The translations under genes and the position numbers were made by a program. Positions 9,032-17,424 of a DNA stretch of 64,000 nucleotides are shown piece by piece. The notes beneath the pieces were generated by a model. The model was not told the origin of the DNA. It searched no databases and saw only the letters and a list, made by a program, of their open reading frames with translations. Origin of the DNA: Streptomyces humidus (GTDB lineage: Bacteria > Actinomycetota > Actinomycetes > Streptomycetales > Streptomycetaceae); assembly GCF_014649655.1 (NCBI RefSeq), contig NZ_BMTL01000003.1, forward strand, positions 1 to 64,000. Reading direction: 5' to 3'. Each line of letters starts with the position of its first letter. The stretch's first letter is position 1.

Positions 9032-10521
9032 GCGTGGCGGGAGCGCAGACGTGGGACGGACCGCTGGGCGCGCTGCACGACGTGATCACGGTGTGCGACG
9101 CCGCCGTCATCCTCTACTTCCTGGCTGTCAACACCGGCTATCTGGTGTTGATCCTTCTCGCCCTCGCGGAACTCGTCCGCAGGACACGCCGCGCCCCCTT
9201 CGCCGGTCACGAGGACGCGGCCGGCAGTGCGTTCACTCCGCCGATCTCCGTGATCATGCCCGCCTACAACGAAGCCGCGGGCATCACGGAGGCCGTACGG
9301 GCCATGCTCCTGCTGCACTACCCGGTCTTCGAGGTCGTCGTCGTCGACGACGGCTCCACCGACGGCACGCTGGACGCCCTCACCGACGCGTTCGACCTCG
9401 CCGAGGTGGAGCACGTCGTACCGGAGGACGTCCCCGTGCGGGGCGCTGTCAGCTCGCTGCACCTGCCCGCGGGAGGCCCGGTGCCGCTGGTGGTGGCCCG
9501 CAAGGCCAACGGGGGCAAGGCCGACGCGCTCAACGTCGGGATCAACCTGGCCCGCTACCCGCTGCTGTGCATGGTGGACGCCGACTCCATCCTCGACTCC
9601 CAGGCCCTGCTCGCCGTGGCCAAGCCGTTCAGCGACGACCCCCTGCGGGTGGTGGCCAGCGGTGGTGTGGTCGGCATCGCCAACGGCTGCACCGTCGAGG
9701 CCGGACGCGTCGTCGAGGCTCACGTCCCCACGGACCTGCTCGGACGTACGCAGGTCGTCGAGTATCTGCGTGGATTCTTCCTCGGCCGTACCGGATGGTC
9801 CAAGGCCGGCGGACTGCTCATCATCGCCGGCGCCTTCGGCCTGTTCCGGCGGGACGTCGTGGTGGCGGTGGGCGGCATGGACCCGGACTGCGTCGGCGAG
9901 GACGCCGAACTCGTCGTCCGCCTCCACCGGCACCTGCGTGCGCAGGGCCACCGTCACGGCGACTACCGCATCGTGTTCGTCACCGAGCCGATCTCCTGGA
10001 GCGAGGCGCCCTCGAGTCTGCGCGTCCTGGGGCGCCAGCGGCGGCGGTGGCAACGCGGCCTGACGGAGATCCTGCTCAAGCACCGCCGGATGATCGGCAA
10101 CCCGCGCTACGGGCGTGTCGGCCTCATGGCCCTGCCGTTCTACCTGCTCTTCGAGCTGATGGCTCCGCTGGTGGAACTCGCCGGCCTCGTGCTGGTGCCC
10201 CTGGGCGTGCTGATCGGCGCGGTCGACACGGAGTTCCTGTGGCTCTTCCTGCTCGCCGCCTATGCCTACGCGATGGTCGTCAGCCTGGTGTCGGTCGCCG
10301 TCGAGGAGTACGCCTACCACCGTTTCTCACGGTGGCGGGACGTATGGGGCGCGTTCGTCGGCGCGGCCGTCGAGAACGTCGGCTACCGCCAGTTCACTGC
10401 GTGGTGGCGACTGCGTGGCATGTGGGACGCGCTGCACCGGGCGCCGCAGGTGTGGGGTGCGATGACACGCAGCGGATTCGGCCCGCGCGAGCGGGTCCGA
10501 GAGGGGGACCGCCGCCCATGA
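9028..10521 (+). CDS. Processive family-2 glycosyltransferase, membrane-bound
   Basis: A 497-aa GT2 enzyme related to hyaluronan, cellulose and poly-N-acetylglucosamine synthases. A transmembrane helix near residues 26-50 leads into the catalytic domain: VVVDDGSTDG (Asp107/108), DAD (184-186), ED (291-292) and QRRRW (337-341), the complete D,D,D,Q-x-x-R-W set of processive synthases. At least two or three C-terminal membrane helices follow. It should polymerise a nucleotide sugar into an exported glycan; the sugar cannot be told from sequence. Its GTG overlaps the upstream stop and its stop overlaps the kinase start. Confidence 0.9.
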   Translation: MSVAGAQTWDGPLGALHDVITVCDAAVILYFLAVNTGYLVLILLALAELVRRTRRAPFAGHEDAAGSAFTPPISVIMPAYNEAAGITEAVRAMLLLHYPVFEVVVVDDGSTDGTLDALTDAFDLAEVEHVVPEDVPVRGAVSSLHLPAGGPVPLVVARKANGGKADALNVGINLARYPLLCMVDADSILDSQALLAVAKPFSDDPLRVVASGGVVGIANGCTVEAGRVVEAHVPTDLLGRTQVVEYLRGFFLGRTGWSKAGGLLIIAGAFGLFRRDVVVAVGGMDPDCVGEDAELVVRLHRHLRAQGHRHGDYRIVFVTEPISWSEAPSSLRVLGRQRRRWQRGLTEILLKHRRMIGNPRYGRVGLMALPFYLLFELMAPLVELAGLVLVPLGVLIGAVDTEFLWLFLLAAYAYAMVVSLVSVAVEEYAYHRFSRWRDVWGAFVGAAVENVGYRQFTAWWRLRGMWDALHRAPQVWGAMTRSGFGPRERVREGDRRP

Positions 10522-12614
10522 GGCTCACCGCAGGACGGCGCGGCGAAACCGTGGCAGGCAGGCTGACCATGGCCTTCGGCCTGTTGATCTCTCTGCTGGT
10601 GCTCCTGGGGGTCGGGTCTCTGACCGCGGCCCTCGTGGTGGACCGCATGCACAACAGGGTCATCACGCAACTGGACCCGGTCGCCCGGGAGAACCTGCGC
10701 GCGCGCGAGCAGGCCACCCGCATGCACCGTGCCGTGCGCACCTATCTGCTGACCGGCCACGAGGCGGAGCTGGCCGCCTACCGCCAGGCGCGCGACGAGC
10801 CTTTCACCACCCTCGCGGCGGCCGGCCGGCACGCCACCGCCGGGATCCGGCGGAACCTGGCGGCGCAGGACCGGCAGCTCCGCGCCTATGTGGCGGTCGC
10901 CGACCAGCAGGCGAGGGCCGCACCCGGCAGCAGTCGGGTGACCGAGCTGACAGAGGAGGCCGCCCGCCGGTTCGGGGTCTTCCACACCACCAACAGCCGC
11001 CTCGAGAAGCATCTCGCCGATGACATCGCGCGTGAGGAGAACCGGGCCGAGACGATCCTCGAGGGCGGCATCGTGGCCATCGGCCTCCTGCTGACCGCGG
11101 GCGGGACCGTGGGCGTCGTCGCGGCGGTGCGCACCACGCGTGCCCTGACCCGGCCGCTGCAGGGCACCGTCCGGGCCCTCGACCGGCTCGCCTCGGGCGA
11201 CCACTCGGCGCGGGCGCAGGAGAAGGGACCGCAGGAGATCAGAGCCGTGGCACGGTCGGTGAACGCGCTCGCCGACGAGGGCGACCGGCTGCGGACGATC
11301 GAACACGAGCGCACCGCACTGGCGCGGACCGCACGGGCCGTCGGCGTCCGCATCCGGGAGCATCTGAGCGTCGAGCAGATCCTCGACACGGCCTGCGCAG
11401 GCATCGGCGAGGGACTGGACGCCGAACACGCCTTCGTCCTCCGCGCCGAGGACGACAGCCCGGTCGTGCGCACGGCACGGGCCTGGAGCGCCGAGGCGGG
11501 TCTGCTTCCCCCCGGGGAGCAGCCGATCCCGCCCGTTCCCCTCGAAGTGCTGCGCGACCACTACCGGCGCGGAACGGCCTGGTGCCACAACGATCTGCCT
11601 GCCGTGCTGGCCAGGGGCTCACCACTGCCTGGGGGGCCCGGTTCCTTCGGCGAGGGCGGCCTGCCGCAGGACGCACGGGCCGCGGCCGAGAGGCTGGGCC
11701 TGGTGGGCGTGCTCGTCGTCCCGATCGGCGTCGGTGACGAACTGTTCGGCGCCCTCTTCCTCGCACGCGGCCGGCGGCAGCGCCCGTGGCTCCCGGCAGA
11801 GATCGAGATCGCCGAGTCCATGACCGCCGGAGTCGGCCGCGCTTTGCACAACGCGCTGTTGTACGAGAGGGAAACACGCCTGGTCGAGAAGTTGCGCGCC
11901 CTGGACAAGGCCAAGAGCGACTTCCTGTCCGCCGTCTCTCATGAGCTGCGCACCCCGCTGACCAGCATCGTGGGCTACATCGAGCTGCTGAAGGAGGAGA
12001 CCGGGCCGCTCTCCCCTGCTCAGCGGCACATGCTGGACGTCGTCGACCGCAACGCCAACCGCCTGCGGGCACTCATCGAGGACCTGCTGACCCTCTCGCG
12101 CATCGAGTCGGGGGCGTTCCGCTCCAGGAAGGAGCCGGTGGACCTGGTCCGGCTGATGGCGTCGGCGGCCGACGCCATCAGGCCGGCGGCCGACGCCGCC
12201 TCCGTCACCCTGGAGACACACAGCCCGCCCCGGCCCCTGGTACTGATGGCGGACGGCGACCAGTTGGACCGGGTCCTGATGAACCTGCTGTCCAATGCGG
12301 TGAAGTTCACCCCGAAGGGGGGCAAGGTCACCTTCACCGCCGACAGCCGGGACGGCGAGGCGGTCGTGACCGTCAGCGACACCGGTATCGGCATCCCCGC
12401 GGAGGAGCAGGAGAAGCTGTTCCGGCGGTTCTTCCGTGCCTCGAACGCCACAGAGGCGGCCATCCCGGGCACCGGTCTGGGGTTGACCATCGTGCGCAAC
12501 ATCATCGCGAACCACGGGGGCGAGGTGGAGGTGGAGTCCGAGGAGGGCCGCGGCACCACCTTCACCGCCCGGCTGCCGATCGCCGCCGCGGGCGGGACGC
12601 CCCTCTCGCCCTGA
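10518..12614 (+). CDS. Hybrid-input sensor histidine kinase (sensor-HAMP-GAF-HisKA-HATPase)
   Basis: A 698-aa membrane kinase. Two transmembrane helices (about residues 18-40 and about 180-200) flank an extracytoplasmic helical sensor of CHASE3 type. A HAMP linker, then a GAF domain (about 280-440), then HisKA with the phospho-acceptor His475 in SAVSHELRTPLTSIVGY, then HATPase_c with N box (NLLSNAVKF), G1 (DTGIGIP), F (LFRRFFRAS) and G2 (GTGLGLTIV). All catalytic blocks look intact. The ATG overlaps the glycosyltransferase stop by 4 nt, so it belongs to the same operon and most likely phosphorylates the receiver protein encoded at 7554. Confidence 0.93.
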   Translation: MRLTAGRRGETVAGRLTMAFGLLISLLVLLGVGSLTAALVVDRMHNRVITQLDPVARENLRAREQATRMHRAVRTYLLTGHEAELAAYRQARDEPFTTLAAAGRHATAGIRRNLAAQDRQLRAYVAVADQQARAAPGSSRVTELTEEAARRFGVFHTTNSRLEKHLADDIAREENRAETILEGGIVAIGLLLTAGGTVGVVAAVRTTRALTRPLQGTVRALDRLASGDHSARAQEKGPQEIRAVARSVNALADEGDRLRTIEHERTALARTARAVGVRIREHLSVEQILDTACAGIGEGLDAEHAFVLRAEDDSPVVRTARAWSAEAGLLPPGEQPIPPVPLEVLRDHYRRGTAWCHNDLPAVLARGSPLPGGPGSFGEGGLPQDARAAAERLGLVGVLVVPIGVGDELFGALFLARGRRQRPWLPAEIEIAESMTAGVGRALHNALLYERETRLVEKLRALDKAKSDFLSAVSHELRTPLTSIVGYIELLKEETGPLSPAQRHMLDVVDRNANRLRALIEDLLTLSRIESGAFRSRKEPVDLVRLMASAADAIRPAADAASVTLETHSPPRPLVLMADGDQLDRVLMNLLSNAVKFTPKGGKVTFTADSRDGEAVVTVSDTGIGIPAEEQEKLFRRFFRASNATEAAIPGTGLGLTIVRNIIANHGGEVEVESEEGRGTTFTARLPIAAAGGTPLSP

Positions 12615-12651
12615 GCCTCCCGGCCCCGCCCCGCCTCGCCGCGCGGGCGGC

Positions 12652-13593
12652 TCAGACGGTGTCCTCGAAGGTCACCCCCCGCGACCGGTAGTCGGCGACG
12701 GCGGCCTGCACGGCGGCGGGGGTGAGCACCTGGTCCTGGACGAAGTACACGTAGTCCACCTTCTCCTCGTAGGCGCGCTTCTTACGGCCGGTGATCCCCC
12801 GCAGGTCGGTCAGCCAGTGGTTGAAGCGGATGCTCATGGCGGACTCGGGTACATAAGGCTCGCCGTGCGTGGCGAAGAGCCGGCCGTCGACGAAGTAGGT
12901 GATCGTGCCGCTGTCGACGGTGATCACCAGGTCGTGCCAGTCGTTGAAGCTCGCGCGTTCCTGGGTGGAGACGTTCTCCTCCTGGGGCGGGTCCTCCGCG
13001 TACGTCTCCCAGGAGGTGGCGAGCAGCGCGCTGGAGGGAATGCCCCATCCGCCGTTGGGCACGTACTCGAAGTCGAGTTCGCTGTAGGCGGGGTCCAGCG
13101 GACGGTCGAGCGGCGAGACGGTGAAGAACGCCTGCACCATGTGGTCCCCGTCCGGCCCGATGATCGGGACGTCGCCGAAGCGGACGCGCGCCGCGTAGGT
13201 GCCGTACAGGAACTTGCGCTGCTGCAGGATCTCGGTGTGCTCGGTGCCTGCCGCCGTGCCGTCGGTGCCGGAGCGCATCGTCATGACGGAGTTGCCGGAG
13301 GCGGTGGCGAAGGTGATGTTCTGCGGCTTCCACGTGGCGCCGGACACACCCGGGCCGCCCTGGCCCGAGCGCAGGGTCCAGCCGTGCTGGGCGAGCCGCT
13401 GGTCGACGGAGGAGAGGTAGTCGAAGTCGTCGAACAGCGCGGGACCGACGACAGCACGCGTCGACGGGATCCGCCGGTGGTCGGCGGCGGCACGCGCCGG
13501 GCCGGGGAGAGCCGCGAGGGCCGCACACGTCATCACGGAGGCGACGAGTGCGACGGCGGCCCTCGTCCGGGAGGGCAGGGCGGGTCCGACCAT
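12652..13593 (-). CDS. Secreted glycoside hydrolase family 16-like protein
   Basis: A 313-aa protein with a Sec signal peptide (MVGPALPSRTRAAVALVASV, Ala-rich h-region, likely cleavage after PARA-A near residue 36). The GH16 catalytic motif is present as ELDFE (Glu172, Asp174, Glu176). The lectin-like fold is also suggested by YGTYAARVRF and the C-terminal WHDLVITVDSGTITYFVDG. GH16 enzymes cut beta-1,3/1,4-glucans and galactans; the substrate is not deducible. It faces the kinase operon tail to tail with a 37-nt gap. An AAGGAAG ribosome site lies about 8 nt upstream of the ATG. It might trim the polymer made by the neighbouring synthase (inference). Confidence 0.85.
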   Translation of the reverse strand: MVGPALPSRTRAAVALVASVMTCAALAALPGPARAAADHRRIPSTRAVVGPALFDDFDYLSSVDQRLAQHGWTLRSGQGGPGVSGATWKPQNITFATASGNSVMTMRSGTDGTAAGTEHTEILQQRKFLYGTYAARVRFGDVPIIGPDGDHMVQAFFTVSPLDRPLDPAYSELDFEYVPNGGWGIPSSALLATSWETYAEDPPQEENVSTQERASFNDWHDLVITVDSGTITYFVDGRLFATHGEPYVPESAMSIRFNHWLTDLRGITGRKKRAYEEKVDYVYFVQDQVLTPAAVQAAVADYRSRGVTFEDTV

Positions 13594-13812
13594 GACTCGA
13601 CTTCCTTTCCGCGGAAGGGAGAGGCATCCGCTGCCCGCTTCGGACGGGCCGTCGCAAGTGAAGCACCGGCCACGGAGCGGTATGGGGCGAATGCGACCGG
13701 TTCGCCCGAACAGGGCACCCTGCGCGAGGGACGGCAGCCCGGGACCGCAGGAGCGGTGAGCCCCGCACACGGGGACGGCGCACCCGCCGGTCACCGGTGG
13801 CGCGCGCGTACC

Positions 13813-13818
13813 TAGACT
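13813..13818 (+). promoter_or_regulatory. -10 element (TAGACT) for leaderless ABC operon
   Basis: TAGACT ends 7 nt before the ATG at 13826, the spacing expected for a leaderless transcript. The -35 side (GTCACC at 13790-13795, 17-bp spacer) is weak. No ribosome site precedes the ATG, which fits. Confidence 0.5.
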
Positions 13819-13825
13819 CGGGGCC

Positions 13826-14749
13826 ATGCGAAGTGAGCCCGTAGTCCAGGTCCAGGCCTTGGTGATGCGGTACGGCACGAAGACCGCGGTGGACGGCCTC
13901 GACCTGACGGCCCGGGCGGGCGTCACCGCCGTACTCGGTCCCAACGGGGCCGGGAAGACGACCACGATCGAGACCTGTGAGGGGTACCGCAGGCCGGACT
14001 CCGGCACGGTCCGCGTCCTCGGCCTGGACCCGGTCGCACAGGCCGCCGGGCTGCGCCCCCGGATCGGCGTCATGCTGCAGTCGGGCGGTGTGTACTCCGG
14101 AGCGCGGGCCGAGGAGATGCTCCGGCACGTCGCCGGACTGCACGCGCATCCGCTGGACGTCGACGCGCTCGTCGAGCGCCTCGGGCTCGGCTCCTGCGGC
14201 CGCACGCCCTACCGCCGGCTCTCCGGCGGCCAGCAGCAGCGCCTCGCGCTCGCGATGGCCGTCGTCGGCCGCCCCGAACTGGTGTTCCTGGACGAGCCGA
14301 CGGCCGGCCTCGACCCGCAGGCCCGCCGCGCCGCCTGGGACCTCGTGCGCGATCTGCGCGCGGACGGCGTGTCGGTCATCCTCACCACCCATTACATGGA
14401 CGAGGCCGAACAGCTCGCCGACGACGTCGCGATCATCGACGCGGGCGGGGTCATCGCCCAGGGCTCGCCCGAGGAGCTGTGCCGGGGCGGGGCCGAGAAC
14501 ACCCTGCGCTTCACCGGCCGTCCCGGCCTCGACGTCGGCTCGCTGCTCAAGGCGCTGCCCGCAGACAGCTCCGCCGCCGAGCTGACCCCGGGCTCCTACC
14601 GGGTGACGGGCAAAATCGACCCGCAACTGCTGGCGACGGTCACCTCCTGGTGCGCCCAGCACGGGGTGATGCCGGACCGCATCTCGGTCGAGAGGCACAC
14701 CCTGGAGGACGTCTTCCTGGAACTGACCGGCAAGGAGCTGCGCTCATGA
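13826..14749 (+). CDS. ABC exporter ATP-binding protein
   Basis: A 307-aa ATPase of the DrrA/ABC-2 exporter type. Walker A GPNGAGKTTT, signature LSGGQQQRLALAMA and Walker B ELVFLDEPTAGLD are intact, followed by an H-loop in TTHYMDEAEQ and an ABC-2-type C-terminal accessory domain. It overlaps the permease gene by 4 nt. The pair sits between suf and ctaA in the same relative place as the Rv1457c-Rv1458c exporter of M. tuberculosis (recalled), so it is core and may be linked to heme or respiratory assembly, but the substrate is unknown. Confidence 0.92.
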   Translation: MRSEPVVQVQALVMRYGTKTAVDGLDLTARAGVTAVLGPNGAGKTTTIETCEGYRRPDSGTVRVLGLDPVAQAAGLRPRIGVMLQSGGVYSGARAEEMLRHVAGLHAHPLDVDALVERLGLGSCGRTPYRRLSGGQQQRLALAMAVVGRPELVFLDEPTAGLDPQARRAAWDLVRDLRADGVSVILTTHYMDEAEQLADDVAIIDAGGVIAQGSPEELCRGGAENTLRFTGRPGLDVGSLLKALPADSSAAELTPGSYRVTGKIDPQLLATVTSWCAQHGVMPDRISVERHTLEDVFLELTGKELRS

Positions 14750-15516
14750 CCGCCACCGGCACCTACACGCCGAACCCCGGGGCCGCCCCCCTCCCCCGCA
14801 TGATCGGGGCCCAGGCCGCGCTGGAGACCAGGATGCTGCTGCGCAACGGCGAGCAGCTGCTGCTCACCGTCGTGATCCCGGCCCTCCTGCTGGTCCTGTT
14901 CAGCGGCGTGGACATCGTCGACACGGGCGCGGGGAAGGCGGTGGACTTCCTCGCCCCCGGCATCCTCGCGCTCGCCGTGATGTCGACGGCGTTCACGGGT
15001 CAGGCCATCGCGACCGGCTTCGAACGGCGCTACGGCGTGCTCAAGCGCCTGGCCTCCTCGCCGCTGCCGCGCTGGGGCCTGATGACGGCGAAGACGCTGT
15101 CGGTGCTGGTCACGGAGGTCCTCCAGGTGGCCTTGCTGACGGCGATCGCCTTCGCCCTGGGCTGGAGCCCGCACGGCAACCCCGCTGCCGTCCTGCTGCT
15201 GCTGGTCCTCGGCACGGCCGCCTTCTCCGGCCTCGGTCTGCTGATGGCGGGCACGCTGAAGGCGGAGGCGACGCTGGCCGCGGCCAACCTGGTCTTCCTG
15301 CTGCTGCTCGTGGGCGGCGGCGTGATCGTGCCGCTCGACAAGTTCCCGCCCGTCGCGCAGGACGTGCTCGCGCTGCTGCCCGTCACGGCGCTCTCCGACG
15401 GCCTGCGGGACGTGCTCCAGCACGGCGCCGGCCTGCCCTGGGGCGACCTGGGGATCCTCACGGTGTGGGCGGTCGTCGGGCTCGCCGCGGCCGGCCGGTT
15501 CTTCCGCTGGGAGTAG
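14746..15516 (+). CDS. ABC-2 type exporter permease
   Basis: A 256-aa integral membrane protein with about six hydrophobic helices and an ABC-2 membrane fold. A short cytosolic N-terminus leads to EQLLLTVVIPALLLVLFSGV. The GFERRYGVLKRLASSPLPR cytosolic loop is typical for ABC-2 subunits of drug/lipid exporters. It is coupled to the ATPase gene by an ATGA overlap. Confidence 0.9.
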   Translation: MTATGTYTPNPGAAPLPRMIGAQAALETRMLLRNGEQLLLTVVIPALLLVLFSGVDIVDTGAGKAVDFLAPGILALAVMSTAFTGQAIATGFERRYGVLKRLASSPLPRWGLMTAKTLSVLVTEVLQVALLTAIAFALGWSPHGNPAAVLLLLVLGTAAFSGLGLLMAGTLKAEATLAAANLVFLLLLVGGGVIVPLDKFPPVAQDVLALLPVTALSDGLRDVLQHGAGLPWGDLGILTVWAVVGLAAAGRFFRWE

Positions 15517-15579
15517 CGGGGACCCGGCTCGGGGGACCCTCGTGAAAGCGTGCACAAGCGGCGCGCTTACGATGGGTGC

Positions 15580-16581
15580 GTGTTGAACGTGACCCGTGCC
15601 GACGCCGTAGCCGCCGTGCGCAACCCCCTCGCCTTCGTCGCCGCACGCTGGACCCCGGCCCCCCGGACGGTGCGGCGGGCGGCCCTGTCCGCGCTCGTGA
15701 TGTCGGTGGTCATCGTCGTCACCGGCGGAGCCGTCCGGCTCACGGGCTCCGGCCTGGGCTGCCCGACCTGGCCCAAGTGCACCGACGACTCGCTCACCGC
15801 GACCAGCGCGATGGGCTTCCACGGCGCCATCGAGTTCGGCAACCGCATGCTGACGTACGTGCTCTGCGCGGCCGTCGGCTGGGCGATCGTCGCCGCCCGC
15901 TCGGAGAAGCCCCGCCGCCGGAGCCTGACCCGGCTGGGCTGGGCGCAGTTCTGGCTGGTGATGAGCAACGCCGTGCTGGGCGGGATCGTCGTGCTCGTCG
16001 GCCTGAACCCCTACACGGTCGCGGCGCACTTCCTGGCCGCCTCGGCGTTGATCGCGGTCGCCGCGGTGATGTGGCAGCGCTCCCGGGAGGGCGACGGGGA
16101 GCCCCGTCCGCTGGTCGGCAAGCCCGTGCGCCAGCTGGTGTGGTTCCTGGTGCTCGCCTCCGGGCTGCTGATCGCCGTCGGCACGGTGGTCACCGGCGCG
16201 GGCCCGCACGCCGGCGACTCCAGCGAGGTCGACCGCATGCCGCTGGACTGGGAGACGGTCGCCAAGCTGCACGCCGTCCTCGCCTGGATCGTCGTGACCC
16301 TGACGTTCGCCCTGTGGTTCATCCTCAAGGCGGTCGACGCCCCGAAGAGCCCGCTGGACCGCACCCGGGACCTGTTCCTGGTGCTGCTCGCCCAGGGCGT
16401 CATCGGCTACGTCCAGTACTTCACCGACCTCCCCGAGCTCCTCGTCGGTCTGCACATGCTCGGCTCGGCCCTGGTGTGGATCGCGGTCCTGCGCGTGCCG
16501 CTGGCGCTGCGCGAACGGGCCGGGACGACGGTCGACCTGCCGGGCCCCGCCGCGGAGGCGACGGCCGGCACCCGCGCGTGA
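15580..16581 (+). CDS. ctaA: Heme A synthase (CtaA/Cox15 family)
   Basis: A 333-aa membrane enzyme from GTG at 15580 that oxidises heme O to heme A for the aa3 cytochrome oxidase. The conserved TGGAVRLTGSGLGCPTWPKC segment, GFHGAIEFGNRMLTY with heme His, VAAHFLAAS, LHAVLAW and GLHMLGSALVW carry the paired heme histidines in an eight-helix protein. A TACGAT -10-like element at 15568-15573 ends 6 nt before this GTG, suggesting a leaderless start; an earlier in-frame GTG at 15550 would fall upstream of the promoter. Confidence 0.93.
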   Translation: MLNVTRADAVAAVRNPLAFVAARWTPAPRTVRRAALSALVMSVVIVVTGGAVRLTGSGLGCPTWPKCTDDSLTATSAMGFHGAIEFGNRMLTYVLCAAVGWAIVAARSEKPRRRSLTRLGWAQFWLVMSNAVLGGIVVLVGLNPYTVAAHFLAASALIAVAAVMWQRSREGDGEPRPLVGKPVRQLVWFLVLASGLLIAVGTVVTGAGPHAGDSSEVDRMPLDWETVAKLHAVLAWIVVTLTFALWFILKAVDAPKSPLDRTRDLFLVLLAQGVIGYVQYFTDLPELLVGLHMLGSALVWIAVLRVPLALRERAGTTVDLPGPAAEATAGTRA

Positions 16582-16650
16582 GTCACCGCGCGCGACCCAC
16601 GCGCGTACCGCACCCGTACGAGCGACCCGTCGTGCGCCGGAGGCGGCGCG

Positions 16651-17406
16651 TCACGTGTACGCGGTGACCAGCGCGTCGATCGCGGGCGCCAGGTAGGCCC
16701 GGGTCAGCTCGGCACGACGGGCCGGCCAGTCCGCGTCGGCCGGGCGGTCCGCTTCTCCCCCGTACCGGCGCCGGGCGATGTCCGCCACGACCTCGGCCGG
16801 CGCGCCCAGCGCCGGCAGTTCGTCGAGGGCACCGCGCTTGGTGATCAGCCGGCCGTCCCGCACGGTCACCGTCGCCCGGGCGAAGGTCAGCAGCCCCAGG
16901 TCGACCCAGACGTCCCTGCGCCAGAGGCGGGCCATGTCGACCGCGGGCCGCCAGTTGTCGCGCTGGTCGCGGACGACGAAGGCGCGAAGCTCGCTGTCCG
17001 GCACCGGCGGCACCAGCGCGCGGGGCGGTTCCCCGTGCAGCACCCTGCCGAAGTCGAGCAGCTCGCGCCGGGTCACCGGGGTGACCGGCCGCCGGAACAG
17101 CTCACCGTGCGCCCAGGTGAGGTGCCGCCGCTCTGGACCGGCCGCGTTCTCGGGGGTGAGATAGCTGCAGTGCAGCTGCGGGGCGAGCGGCTCGCCCCGC
17201 AGCCGGGCGTGCAGCCGGGCCAGGGCCCACACCGTGCGCGGGGCGAGAGGGCCCGCGAGGACCGCGATGAGGTCCAGGTCGCTGCGGCCCTCCTGGTAGT
17301 CGCCCCCGGCGAGCGAGCCGTGGGCCCAGACGGCGACCGGCTCCGCCACCGTCGCCGCCAGTCCGGTGAGGAATCGGTCCAGTAAGGCGTCCGTGGGGTT
17401 GGTCAT
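16651..17406 (-). CDS. Nucleotidyltransferase-fold protein
   Basis: A 251-aa protein with a pol-beta-type nucleotidyltransferase signature: HGSLAGGDYQEGRSDLDLI, the GS-x(10)-DxD arrangement with both aspartates. A second helical region follows, with a DUF4111/aminoglycoside-adenylyltransferase-like layout (VRDQRDNWRPAVDMARLWRR). Substrate unknown: it could adenylylate a small molecule or be a stand-alone MNT domain. It lies 18 nt downstream of the amidohydrolase, in the same direction. Confidence 0.8.
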   Translation of the reverse strand: MTNPTDALLDRFLTGLAATVAEPVAVWAHGSLAGGDYQEGRSDLDLIAVLAGPLAPRTVWALARLHARLRGEPLAPQLHCSYLTPENAAGPERRHLTWAHGELFRRPVTPVTRRELLDFGRVLHGEPPRALVPPVPDSELRAFVVRDQRDNWRPAVDMARLWRRDVWVDLGLLTFARATVTVRDGRLITKRGALDELPALGAPAEVVADIARRRYGGEADRPADADWPARRAELTRAYLAPAIDALVTAYT

Positions 17407-17424
17407 GCGCCCAGTCTCCCCGCC

